Shown here: in pieces, positions 19,315-27,177 of the stretch
How the letters are laid out: every line of letters begins with the position of its first letter
Numbering within the stretch: the first letter of the stretch is position 1
From: Sinobacterium norvegicum
Lineage (GTDB): Bacteria; Pseudomonadota; Gammaproteobacteria; Pseudomonadales; Sinobacteriaceae
Reading direction: 5' to 3'
Length of the DNA stretch: 64,000 nt
Assembly: GCF_923077115.1 (NCBI RefSeq)
Contig: NZ_CAKLPX010000003.1
Coordinates: 124,001-188,000, forward strand
Notes under the pieces: generated by a model
Database searches by the model: none
Told to the model about the DNA's origin: nothing
What the model saw: only the letters and a program-made list of their open reading frames with translations
Position numbers and translations under genes: made by a program

Positions 19315-19779
19315 ATGGATGGCGCAATGGATAAGCACGACTGGGGCATACTGACGCTGCTACAAAAAGACGCGACGCTGGCGGTGGCTGAATTGGCGGA
19401 ACGGGTGGGGATTTCGAAGTCGGCCTGTTGGCGACGGGTGCAAAAACTCGAGGCCGATGGGGTGATTCGCGAGCGGGTGGCACTGTTGAATCAGGACAAG
19501 GTCAATCTGGCATTGACGGTTTATATCTCCGTGCGCACACGCCATCACAATGACGACTGGCCGAAAACGTTCAGGCAGGTTATTGAAAGCATAGAGGGTG
19601 TGTTGGAAGTCTACCGCATGAGTGGCGACTTGGATTATCTGATCAAGGCGGTGGTCGTCGATATGCCGGGATACGATCGGCTCTATCAGCAATTGATCAA
19701 GGCCGACTTACAAGATGTTAGCTCCAGCTTTGTGATGGAGACGATGAAACAGACCACAAGGCTGCCGTTGCCGCGGTGA
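19315..19779 (+). CDS. Lrp/AsnC regulator, DecR (CyuR)-like
   Basis: A 154-residue regulator with N-terminal helix-turn-helix (AELAERVGISKSACWRRVQK, residues about 26-45) and a C-terminal ligand-sensing domain. The middle segment TRHHNDDWPKTF and the ending VMETMKQTTRLPL match the DecR/CyuR branch, which responds to L-cysteine and controls cysteine desulfidation in E. coli. Met5 (MDKHDWGIL) is an alternative start. It is divergent from the aminotransferase-dioxygenase pair. The gap contains repeated GGAATAT motifs (19255-19300) that may be its binding sites. Confidence 0.87.
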   Translation: MDGAMDKHDWGILTLLQKDATLAVAELAERVGISKSACWRRVQKLEADGVIRERVALLNQDKVNLALTVYISVRTRHHNDDWPKTFRQVIESIEGVLEVYRMSGDLDYLIKAVVVDMPGYDRLYQQLIKADLQDVSSSFVMETMKQTTRLPLPR

Positions 19780-19799
19780 TCTGTCGCTGGCAGTCAGCC

Positions 19800-21299
19800 T
19801 CACTTGTGCCTGTTGAGTAAGGCGGTGACAGCGGTAATCACGTCGGTGGCGACCATGCCGTGGCCACCCTGTTGTTGGACATAATAATCGGCGGCGCAGG
19901 CATGCAGGCTGACGCCAAGTTTGGTGGCTTGGTGGCTATCGAGACCCTGAGCCACCAGCGACACAATAATGCCGCTTAATACATCGCCCATGCCGCCGGA
20001 GGCCATATAGGGGTTGCCATCGGGGCAGAGACTGATTTGCCGGTCATGGGCAACCAGGCTTGAAGCCCCTTTTAACACGGTGACTGCGCCATAGCGCCGG
20101 CTGAGTTGCCGAGCTCTGTGGTCGCGGTCAGCCTGTACTTCGGCGGTGGTGAGGTTGAGTAGTCGACCGGCTTCGCCAGGGTGGGGGGTGATTATACGTT
20201 GGCCGGTGTGGTGATCGAGTAAGCGTGGGTCGGCGGCAATGATGTTCAAGGCGTCGGCATCAAGCAGTAATGTTTTGTCACTGGCTAAGACTGTTCGAAG
20301 ACAGGCTTTTGACCAGTCATCCTGTCCCAGACCAGGTCCAATGGCCACGGCTGTCGCCGCTGCGAGTAAGCGGGAGAGCTTCTTGGTATCGTCACAGGCT
20401 GAGACCATTAACTCTGGTCGTCGACTGATATAGGGGGCGATATGCTCTGCTTGAGTGGCCACAGAGACCAGCCCAGCGCCGGCTCGCAGCGCGGCTTCTG
20501 CGGCCATCAAGGCGGCGCCGCCATAGCCGTGGTTGCCGCCAACGACTAACACATGGCCGTGACTCCCTTTATTGCTGTCGGCAGCGCGTTTGGGCAGAGC
20601 TTTTTTCAGCTGTTCGAGGTCGAGCAGCTCGATAGCCTCCCCCGCCTGTGGATACAATGTTGTCGGTATCGATAAGTCATCGAATAGCCGCTGCCCCGTC
20701 CACTGTTGGCTGCCCGCTTGATACAAACCACGCTTGGCGCCAATGAATGAAAGGGTGACATCGGCGGTGACCGCAGCGCCGAGGGGCTGGCCGCTGTCGC
20801 CGCACAGCCCTGAGGGGACATCGATGGCTAAGACCGGTAGCTCGGATCGGTTAATCAGGGCAATGGCTGCGGCGAACGCGGGGCGCACCGTTCCGCTCAA
20901 ACCGGTGCCTAATAAGGCGTCGACAATAACACCGTGATCAAATCGGCTGTCATCGGTAAGGGGTTGATAGCCTATGCCTTGTTGCTGCATGGCCTTAAAG
21001 GCGAGGGCGGCTTCGTTAGCAATCTTAGCGCTGTCGCCGACGACATACACGACTGGAGTGAGGCCGGCCTGTATGGCAATGCTGGCGATGGCAAAACCGT
21101 CGCCGCCATTATTACCGCAGCCGCAGAGTATGTGCAGTGTGGTGGCGTCGGGCCAGCGGTGGCGCAGCAGGTCGAAGGCTGATTGTCCGGCGCGCTTCAT
21201 CAAGGTGTAGCCAGCTGTGCCTGCGGCTATGGCCAGGCGGTCGAGTTGGCGCGTCTGTTCGCTGGTAAACAGTTGCTGCGGTTGGCATATCATCGTCAT
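19800..21299 (-). CDS. nnr: Bifunctional NAD(P)H-hydrate epimerase/dehydratase
   Basis: A 499-residue repair enzyme for hydrated NAD(P)H. The N-terminal epimerase domain (about 1-215) has HILCGCGNNGGDGFAIASIA. The C-terminal ADP/ATP-dependent dehydratase (about 225-499) has VVGGNHGYGGAALMAAEAAL, GPGLGQDDW, LDADALNI, ITPHPGEAGRLL and ASGGMGDVLSGII. Both domains look intact. Two possible ATG starts lie six bases apart (21299 and 21293). It is convergent with the Lrp gene and divergent from the YqaE peptide. Confidence 0.95.
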   Translation of the reverse strand: MTMICQPQQLFTSEQTRQLDRLAIAAGTAGYTLMKRAGQSAFDLLRHRWPDATTLHILCGCGNNGGDGFAIASIAIQAGLTPVVYVVGDSAKIANEAALAFKAMQQQGIGYQPLTDDSRFDHGVIVDALLGTGLSGTVRPAFAAAIALINRSELPVLAIDVPSGLCGDSGQPLGAAVTADVTLSFIGAKRGLYQAGSQQWTGQRLFDDLSIPTTLYPQAGEAIELLDLEQLKKALPKRAADSNKGSHGHVLVVGGNHGYGGAALMAAEAALRAGAGLVSVATQAEHIAPYISRRPELMVSACDDTKKLSRLLAAATAVAIGPGLGQDDWSKACLRTVLASDKTLLLDADALNIIAADPRLLDHHTGQRIITPHPGEAGRLLNLTTAEVQADRDHRARQLSRRYGAVTVLKGASSLVAHDRQISLCPDGNPYMASGGMGDVLSGIIVSLVAQGLDSHQATKLGVSLHACAADYYVQQQGGHGMVATDVITAVTALLNRHK

Positions 21300-21398
21300 T
21301 ACTCATTTTTTGAAGCATTATGAGTATCTTAGCGGAAATATTGGCAGCTTGTGCCATACTTTTTAGCGGTCAATACTGTCACTAAAAGGATGCGCTAT

Positions 21399-21563
21399 AT
21401 GGATAATAAAATTGTTCTGATTATACTTTCGATCGTGCTAGCACCGCTGGCTGTGTTTCTGCAGAAAGGTGTCGGCAAGGACTTGCTGATTAATGTCGTT
21501 CTGTGTTTTTTCTTTTATCTACCCGCTGTTCTACATTCGTTGTGGTTGGTCACGCAGAAATAG
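21399..21563 (+). CDS. YqaE/Pmp3 family small membrane protein
   Basis: A 54-residue peptide with two hydrophobic segments and the family pattern LAPLAVFLQKGVGKDLLINV followed by YLPAVLHSLW. ATG 21399 is selected because AAAAGGA lies eight bases before it; an in-frame ATG at 21390 overlaps that site. Members are stress-linked inner-membrane peptides of unclear function. Confidence 0.88.
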   Translation: MDNKIVLIILSIVLAPLAVFLQKGVGKDLLINVVLCFFFYLPAVLHSLWLVTQK

Positions 21564-21571
21564 TTTGCCGG

Positions 21572-21605
21572 CATATATAAGTCTGTTTCAGCAGTCTTAT
21601 ATATG
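21572..21605. repeat. Long inverted repeat after the YqaE gene
   Basis: CATATATAAGTCTG and CAGTCTTATATATG pair over 14 positions with one mismatch and a six-base loop. There is no clean T-run directly after it. It could be a terminator for the preceding gene or mark the edge of the toxin region. Confidence 0.6.
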
Positions 21606-21748
21606 TCGTCGGTCATTTTTAAATGATTGAAAAATAACAATAATCCATCAACTTTAAGGTAGTAAAAACCCTTGCGGGCTGTCAGAATCGGCACATATCA
21701 AAATATGTCGAGAGCCGCACCAGGCTGAGATAAGTTGAGTGTTAGCCT

Positions 21749-23494
21749 ATGGACAGGGAATTTAAAGCAATCGTCAGCCGCAATGATGCTGTTCAACAGC
21801 AGTGTTATGAGATTAGGACAGCAACAGATGGCTTTGCAGCCTCGCCCCTCGCCAGCCGACGAATCTTTCGCAACCGCTGCGAAGCCCGGCAATTCCTATT
21901 GCAGCTCGGCAGTAGTCAACGTCTACCCATTGCCTTATCAGCGCTGCACAGTGGTCAGCGGATCAATGCCATTGCCGATGACTTGTGCGTCGGCAGATTG
22001 CGCGTCATCGTCCATCAACTCCCCGTTCAGGCTGTGACCGTCGAGCTCGACGCCACCGATGCGGCTAGGCAGTCGCTGTTAAAGAAAACCCAGGCAACGC
22101 TGCAAAAAATCATCGCCGAACAAGACCGGGAAACCCGGGTCATCGCCAAGGCGTATGATGAAAAATCGGTGTTGGGCAAGGCAGGCATGCACGCGGAGGG
22201 TATGGCTGAGGGCTTTGTCGAGACCGGCGCCGCGTTTTTAACCTGGGTAGGCGATGTTCACGATGTCGTCGACATGCAGAAACGGATGATGCGGGGCGCC
22301 AGCGCCGCAATGCAAAGCTATCGCGGTCCGGATTTCAGCTTCGGTGATTTTCAAGGTCGTATGATACAGGCCGAATATAAAGAAATCGTCGAGGTGTTGG
22401 GTTTTGACCCCTACAAGATTGACCCCGAAGCCATCGTGCAGGCATTCGAAACAACAAAGCTAGTGTTGCAGGATGAGCAAATGGTGGCCTTGGCAGAAGC
22501 CTTCGCCTACCGCTATGTCGCCGCCCAGCACAGCACCGAATATACCGGCATCATCGGCAACGTCATCTTTGAGATAGTACTTACCGCCGTCTTGATCTTC
22601 CTCACCGCCGGAGCCGGCGTGGCCGCCACCGCTGGCAGCAAACTGAAAAACGTCGATGCCCTGAAAGACCTGGGCCGCTGTTTCGATGATTTCGTTAAGC
22701 TGATAAAGAAGAAGCAAGCCAAGCAGTTAGACACCGACAGTGGTCAGCAGACAGCTATTGGTAAGGCTGATATAGTAGAGCAGGAAGATGTGGATGTTAG
22801 TCCCTCTAATCCTAATGATGCGAAGACAGTAAGAACTGACCAAATTGGAAGTGATGAGGTTGTAGCTCCAGACAAGTCATTATCAGAAAATAATGGCGTA
22901 TCCAATGATAAAACCCCTAAAGAAATGGTGGATGAGTTAACTCCAGAGGAGCTTGAGCTAGTTAATGATGTATCAACCTTTAAAACTAATGGCGTTAGTA
23001 ATCAGGATGCAGAAAACTGGTTGATTAATCATCCAGATGGGCAAGAGTATTTCGAAATTTTACGTGCATCTATTCAGGATGATATTCCTGATGAGCAGGT
23101 GCTCTCATGGGCTACGGATCATGTGAAGTCAGGGGCTAGTCTGCCGGAAAAAATATCCGTGGATGAGTCTCTTGTAAAAATAATTCCTAAAGGTAATAAT
23201 ATTAGCGGTTCTCAAAATAGTCCTTTTTTGACAACTAGAGAAGAATTGTTAAAAGCACAAAATTCCGATAAAGGAATGTGGGACTCATTTGGGTTGCCTA
23301 TGAAAAGTGATGCCTTTGAGTATGATGTGTATGAACTCCCACCAAAAGAGGGAGCAACTGGATTTTTATCCAAAATTGCACCAACTGAAGAGCTTGGTGG
23401 AAGATTTAAAACCAATGCAGGATCAAATCAGGTGTTACTACCAAGTAAAGATTCGTTTGGAACTTTTGAAAGGGTAGGTAGTGTTGGAGGTTGA
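21749..23494 (+). CDS. Candidate polymorphic toxin
   Basis: A 581-residue protein that I cannot place in a named family. No signal peptide is seen. Residues 1-140 are basic and charged, including RNRCEARQFLLQLGSSQRLP. Residues 150-250 form a helical region (GMAEGFVETGAAFLTW, DMQKRMMRGASAAMQSYRGP), and residues about 273-297 are hydrophobic (IVLTAVLIFLTAGAGVAATA). From about residue 340 (base 22770) the DNA becomes AT-rich and the protein acidic. The last 90 residues (from about KGMWDSFGLPMKSDAFEYDV) look like a compact tip domain. A conserved front joined to a variable tail, followed by a tiny gene and a partial second copy, is the layout of polymorphic toxins. Delivery route and activity are unknown, and no T6SS, Rhs or CDI gene is nearby. 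Confidence 0.65.
   Translation: MDREFKAIVSRNDAVQQQCYEIRTATDGFAASPLASRRIFRNRCEARQFLLQLGSSQRLPIALSALHSGQRINAIADDLCVGRLRVIVHQLPVQAVTVELDATDAARQSLLKKTQATLQKIIAEQDRETRVIAKAYDEKSVLGKAGMHAEGMAEGFVETGAAFLTWVGDVHDVVDMQKRMMRGASAAMQSYRGPDFSFGDFQGRMIQAEYKEIVEVLGFDPYKIDPEAIVQAFETTKLVLQDEQMVALAEAFAYRYVAAQHSTEYTGIIGNVIFEIVLTAVLIFLTAGAGVAATAGSKLKNVDALKDLGRCFDDFVKLIKKKQAKQLDTDSGQQTAIGKADIVEQEDVDVSPSNPNDAKTVRTDQIGSDEVVAPDKSLSENNGVSNDKTPKEMVDELTPEELELVNDVSTFKTNGVSNQDAENWLINHPDGQEYFEILRASIQDDIPDEQVLSWATDHVKSGASLPEKISVDESLVKIIPKGNNISGSQNSPFLTTREELLKAQNSDKGMWDSFGLPMKSDAFEYDVYELPPKEGATGFLSKIAPTEELGGRFKTNAGSNQVLLPSKDSFGTFERVGSVGG
22190..22880 (+). repeat. Direct repeat, copy A (front part of the toxin gene)
   Basis: This stretch recurs at about 24059-24725. 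Long identical runs are easy to see, for example around 22251-22330 against 24112-24190 and 22600-22680 against 24465-24540. Copy A is open; copy B is broken. Similarity fades after the codons for PSNPND, where the tails diverge. Confidence 0.9.
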
Positions 23495-23495
23495 G

Positions 23496-23807
23496 ATGAA
23501 TAAAGAATTATTAAAAAAAAAGGCGATATCACTTGAATTATCTTTGGTGCAATACTCGGGCAGCAAGGATGATATACTTGCAGTGAAAAGTAGTATTGTA
23601 AAGCTTATTGATCGCGCTAAAAATGAGCTTATAGATATACCTATGGATATAGGTGATGTCCCTGGAGGGTACCAGTGGAATAATAGTGGTATGAGTTGGC
23701 CAGAAAATATTAGAAATTCATATCATGATTTTAGAGTAGAGATATCCGGTGGCTTAAGTGATGCCGCAAAAGAATTTTTGGCTTCGAGGAAAGAAAAAAA
23801 TATTTAG
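23496..23807 (+). CDS. Candidate immunity protein
   Basis: A 103-residue cytoplasmic protein starting MNKELLKKKAISLELSLVQY, with no recognised family. It has an N-terminal helical half, then VPGGYQWNNSGMSWPENIRN and YHDFRVEISGG, and a lysine-rich end. ATG 23496 is one base after the toxin stop and six bases after TGGAGG, so translation is coupled to the toxin gene. AT-rich composition matches the toxin tail rather than its front half. Position, size and composition are what is expected of the cognate immunity protein; this is inference from context. Confidence 0.6.
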   Translation: MNKELLKKKAISLELSLVQYSGSKDDILAVKSSIVKLIDRAKNELIDIPMDIGDVPGGYQWNNSGMSWPENIRNSYHDFRVEISGGLSDAAKEFLASRKEKNI

Positions 23808-24058
23808 CTTTATTAAGAAGATTACAATAAAAAAATACAGAGTAAGGTCTTTGATTGTTTTTATCTACTGCCTTGATGTTATGAAAAAATAAAATAATAT
23901 GAGGAACCATCTATTTCGCCTTCGTATTACAAGGTAAGATGTGTGGTAGAAAGATTGCTTCCATATATCCTTCCAGCGTCTCGCCCCTGTCAGCGTCAGC
24001 AATATCATTCCCCCTAAACTAGGTAACTCACAGAATAGTAAAAATTCCACCCAAAACA

Positions 24059-24934
24059 AGCAGAGGGCATGGCCGAGGGCTTTATCGATGCCGGTGCCCG
24101 TTTTGAGCCTGGGTAGGCGATGTTCACGATGTCGTCGACATGCAGAAACGGGTGATGCGGGGCGCCAGCGCCGCAATGCAAAGCTATCGCGGCCCGGATT
24201 TTAACTTTGGTGATTTTCAAGGTCGTATGATGCAGGTCGAATATAAAGAAATCGTCGAGGTGTTGGGTTTTGCCCCCTACAAGATTGACTCCGAAGCCAT
24301 CGTGCAGGCGTTTGAGATCACTAAGTTAGTGTTAGCGGATGAGTAGCTATCCGAGCTGATCACGGCCTTTGCCCAGCGTTACGTCAGCGCCCAGCACCGA
24401 ATACACCGGCATGATTGGCGACCTGCTCGAGATCGTCTTGACCGCGATATTAATCTTCCTCACCGCCGGAGCCGGCGTGGCCGCCACCGCTGGCAGCAAA
24501 TTGAAAAACGTCGATGCCCTGAAAGACCTGGGCCGTTGCTTCGATGATTTCGTCAAGCTGCTCAAGAAGAAGCAAGCCAAGCAGTTAGGCACCGACAGTG
24601 GTCAGCAGACAGCTATTGGTAAGGCTGACATAGTTGATTATGTATGCTGGCCCTTCTAATCCTAATAATGCTCGCGCGTCAAAAGCTGAACAAGTCGATA
24701 ACGATGAAATTATTGTTGCCAAAAATCTAGAGACTAATAGCCAAGATATAAGAGAAGAATCGAAGAAGTGGACAGGTGCTAAGGCGGCTCGCTTTTTCCG
24801 GTGGTGTCGTTGCAGAGTTATACCTCATTAGAAGCAGTAAACTTGAAGAAGCTTCAGGTGGTGGATTTATCGAGAAAGGGGTGCGAGGAGGCATAGACAG
24901 CTTAGATGATGCCTTTTGTTTGAGGCTGCGGTAA
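24059..24934 (+). pseudogene. Displaced, broken toxin module with a different tail (orphan module)
   Basis: A second copy of the toxin's front half begins without a start at GCAGAGGGCATGGCCGAGGG. Compared with copy A it has a one-base loss near 24100 (GCCCGTTTTGAGCCTGGGTAG), an in-frame TAG at about 24342, and a five-base loss near 24395 (CAGCACCGAATA for CAGCACAGCACCGAATA). After the PSNPNN codons the tail differs from copy A: KKWTGAKAA, then after another frameshift SGGVVAELYLIRSSKLEEAS and GVRGGIDSLDDAF to a stop at 24932. The 23808-24058 gap before it is AT-rich with no gene I can support, and 24935-25084 holds only the mpl upstream region. Confidence 0.8.
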
Positions 24935-25084
24935 GTGTAGGCACTAAAGGAGCGCCCACCCTGAGAAAAAGCTCTGTCGCTAAGGTTAATTCGTAGTTGC
25001 TCACAGCCTGCTGCTGCCGGCGTTTAGTTTCTGCTAATCATCCGTTACACTGTTGAGCTGATTTCAGCGGATTATACTTCTATT

Positions 25085-26452
25085 ATGCATGTTCATATTC
25101 TAGGCATTTGTGGCACCTTTATGGGCTCCTTGGCGGTGTTGGCCAAGCAGCTTGGCCATACCGTTACCGGCAGCGATGCTAACGTCTATCCCCCGATGAG
25201 TACCCAGTTAGAAGAACAGGGTATTAGCTTGATCCAGGGCTATGATCCTTCCCAGCTAGAACCCCGCCCCGATGTGGTGGTGGTGGGCAATGCCATGAGC
25301 CGTGGCAACCCCTGCGTTGAGTATGTGTTAGATAACGGCCTAAATTATACCTCGGGGCCGCGCTGGTTATTAGAAAATGTATTGCGTGACAAGTGGGTGC
25401 TGGCGGTCAGTGGCACCCACGGCAAGACTACCACCTCGGCGATGCTGACCTGGGTGTTGGAGTCGGCGAAAATGGCGCCGGGCTTTCTGATTGGTGGTGT
25501 GCCCAAAGACTTCCCCTGCTCGGCCCGTCTCGGCGATACCCCGTTTTTTGTCATTGAGGCCGACGAATACGACAGTGCCTTCTTCGATAAACGGTCAAAA
25601 TTTGTCCACTACCAACCCCGGACGCTGATTATTAATAATCTGGAATTCGATCACGCCGATATATTCGATGATATTGCCGCTATTCAGCGTCAGTTTCACC
25701 ACCTGGTCAGAACAGTGCCAGGCAATGGCTTGATTATCAGCCCCAGTGAAACACCGTTAGTGGATGAGGTGATTACACAGGGCTGCTGGACGCCGGTGCA
25801 GTCATTTGGCGAGCAGGGTGATTGGCAGGCTAAATTGTTGTGCGATGACGGCAGTCGTTTCGAGGTCTATTTTGAGGGGCAGGCGGTGGGTGTGGTCGAC
25901 TGGCAAATGACCGGCAGACACAGTGTTAATAATGCGCTGGCGACACTGGCCGCAGCCCGTCATGTGGGAGTTACCCCGGCCATTGGTGTCGAGGCGTTAT
26001 CGAGCTTTGCCGGCGTAAAGCGTCGGATGGAAAAGTTGGCCGAGGTCGACGGGGTGACCATTTTCGATGATTTTGCCCACCACCCGACGGCGATAGAGAC
26101 GACGCTTCAGGGGTTGCGTAAACAGCATCCTAACAGCCCGATTACGGCGATTATTGAACCGCGTTCAAATACCATGAAGCTCGGTGTCCACCAGTCGAAA
26201 CTGATTGCCAGTGCCGACCTTGCCGACACCGTTGCCTGGTATCAGCCCGACGGCCAGGGCTGGGATCTCTCGGCGCTGATTGGCGCAGGGGATAAGCCAA
26301 AGCACAGCGTCTATAATCAAACACAGTTATTAATCGACGCCTTGCTGCCGCGTTTAGCGAACGGCGAGCAGGTGGTGATTATGAGTAACGGTGGTTTTGA
26401 AGGTATTCACCAGCGCTTGATTTCAGCCCTAGAACAAAGAGTCTCAGCATGA
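25085..26452 (+). CDS. mpl: UDP-MurNAc:L-Ala-gamma-D-Glu-mDAP ligase
   Basis: Mur ligase family enzyme of 455 residues that reattaches recycled murein tripeptide to UDP-MurNAc. It starts MHVHILGICGTFMGSLAVLA, the Mpl form of the Rossmann motif. The ATP loop is SGTHGKTTTSAMLTW near residue 108, with DEYDSAFFDKRSKF and FDDFAHHPTAIETTL following. It pairs functionally with the AmpG-type permease at 6-7 kb. Its stop overlaps the ubiX start. Confidence 0.97.
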   Translation: MHVHILGICGTFMGSLAVLAKQLGHTVTGSDANVYPPMSTQLEEQGISLIQGYDPSQLEPRPDVVVVGNAMSRGNPCVEYVLDNGLNYTSGPRWLLENVLRDKWVLAVSGTHGKTTTSAMLTWVLESAKMAPGFLIGGVPKDFPCSARLGDTPFFVIEADEYDSAFFDKRSKFVHYQPRTLIINNLEFDHADIFDDIAAIQRQFHHLVRTVPGNGLIISPSETPLVDEVITQGCWTPVQSFGEQGDWQAKLLCDDGSRFEVYFEGQAVGVVDWQMTGRHSVNNALATLAAARHVGVTPAIGVEALSSFAGVKRRMEKLAEVDGVTIFDDFAHHPTAIETTLQGLRKQHPNSPITAIIEPRSNTMKLGVHQSKLIASADLADTVAWYQPDGQGWDLSALIGAGDKPKHSVYNQTQLLIDALLPRLANGEQVVIMSNGGFEGIHQRLISALEQRVSA

Positions 26453-27054
26453 AAAATATCGCCTTAGCCATTACCGGCGCCTCCGGCGTGCAATATGGTG
26501 TCAGATTGTTGCAGTGCCTGCTCAGCGCCGGCGCCCATGTGCAGTTGATGATTTCGGATGCGGCCTTTGAGGTGATGGAGATAGAGACCGACTTCCGTTG
26601 GCCTCGTGACCATCAACAGTTGGCCGAATATTTAACCAAGCTGTATAAGGTTGATGGCAGCCAGTTACGTATCTATGGCAAGCAGCAGTGGCTGGCACCG
26701 GTGGCATCGGGTTCAAGCCCACTGGATGCGATGGTCATCGTGCCCTGTAGCGGTGGTACCTTGTCGGCGATTAGTTGCGGTGCCAGTAATAACCTCATCG
26801 AACGGGCGGCGGATGTGGCGCTGAAAGAGCGGCGTCAGCTAATCATGGTGCCGCGTGAGGCACCCTATTCGCGCATACATCTGGAGAACATGTTGAAGCT
26901 GACAGAGATGGGTGCGGTTATTATCCCCGCGTCCCCAGGCTTGTATCAGCGTCCGCAAAGCGTGGAGGATATGATCGATTTTATTGTCGCTAGAATTCTC
27001 GATCAATTATCGATTGAGCAAAAACTGCTGCCAATATGGGATGGTGTCGAGTAG
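26449..27054 (+). CDS. ubiX: Flavin prenyltransferase UbiX
   Basis: Makes prenylated FMN, the cofactor of UbiD-type decarboxylases in ubiquinone synthesis. Of 201 residues, ALAITGASGVQYGVRLLQ near the start binds FMN, with MVIVPCSGGTLSAISCGASN near 95, LKERRQLIMVPREAPYS near 128 and ASPGLYQRPQSVEDMIDF near the end. The start overlaps mpl by four bases (ATGA), giving a two-gene unit. Confidence 0.96.
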   Translation: MKNIALAITGASGVQYGVRLLQCLLSAGAHVQLMISDAAFEVMEIETDFRWPRDHQQLAEYLTKLYKVDGSQLRIYGKQQWLAPVASGSSPLDAMVIVPCSGGTLSAISCGASNNLIERAADVALKERRQLIMVPREAPYSRIHLENMLKLTEMGAVIIPASPGLYQRPQSVEDMIDFIVARILDQLSIEQKLLPIWDGVE

Positions 27055-27177
27055 CGCAACGTATTATTATAGGTGCACTATAAAACAATAATTCGCCGCC
27101 GCTGTACTTTAAAGGGTCTAGCAAGCTACTTTTGCCGCCCCGTCAGCTGATACATTGGTCGATAATCAAGGAATATT

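Noticed and set aside
21749-25000. T6SS, Rhs, CDI or colicin genes next to the toxin
   Set aside because: No VgrG, PAAR, Rhs repeat, TpsB-like transporter or receptor-binding domain is visible in the window.
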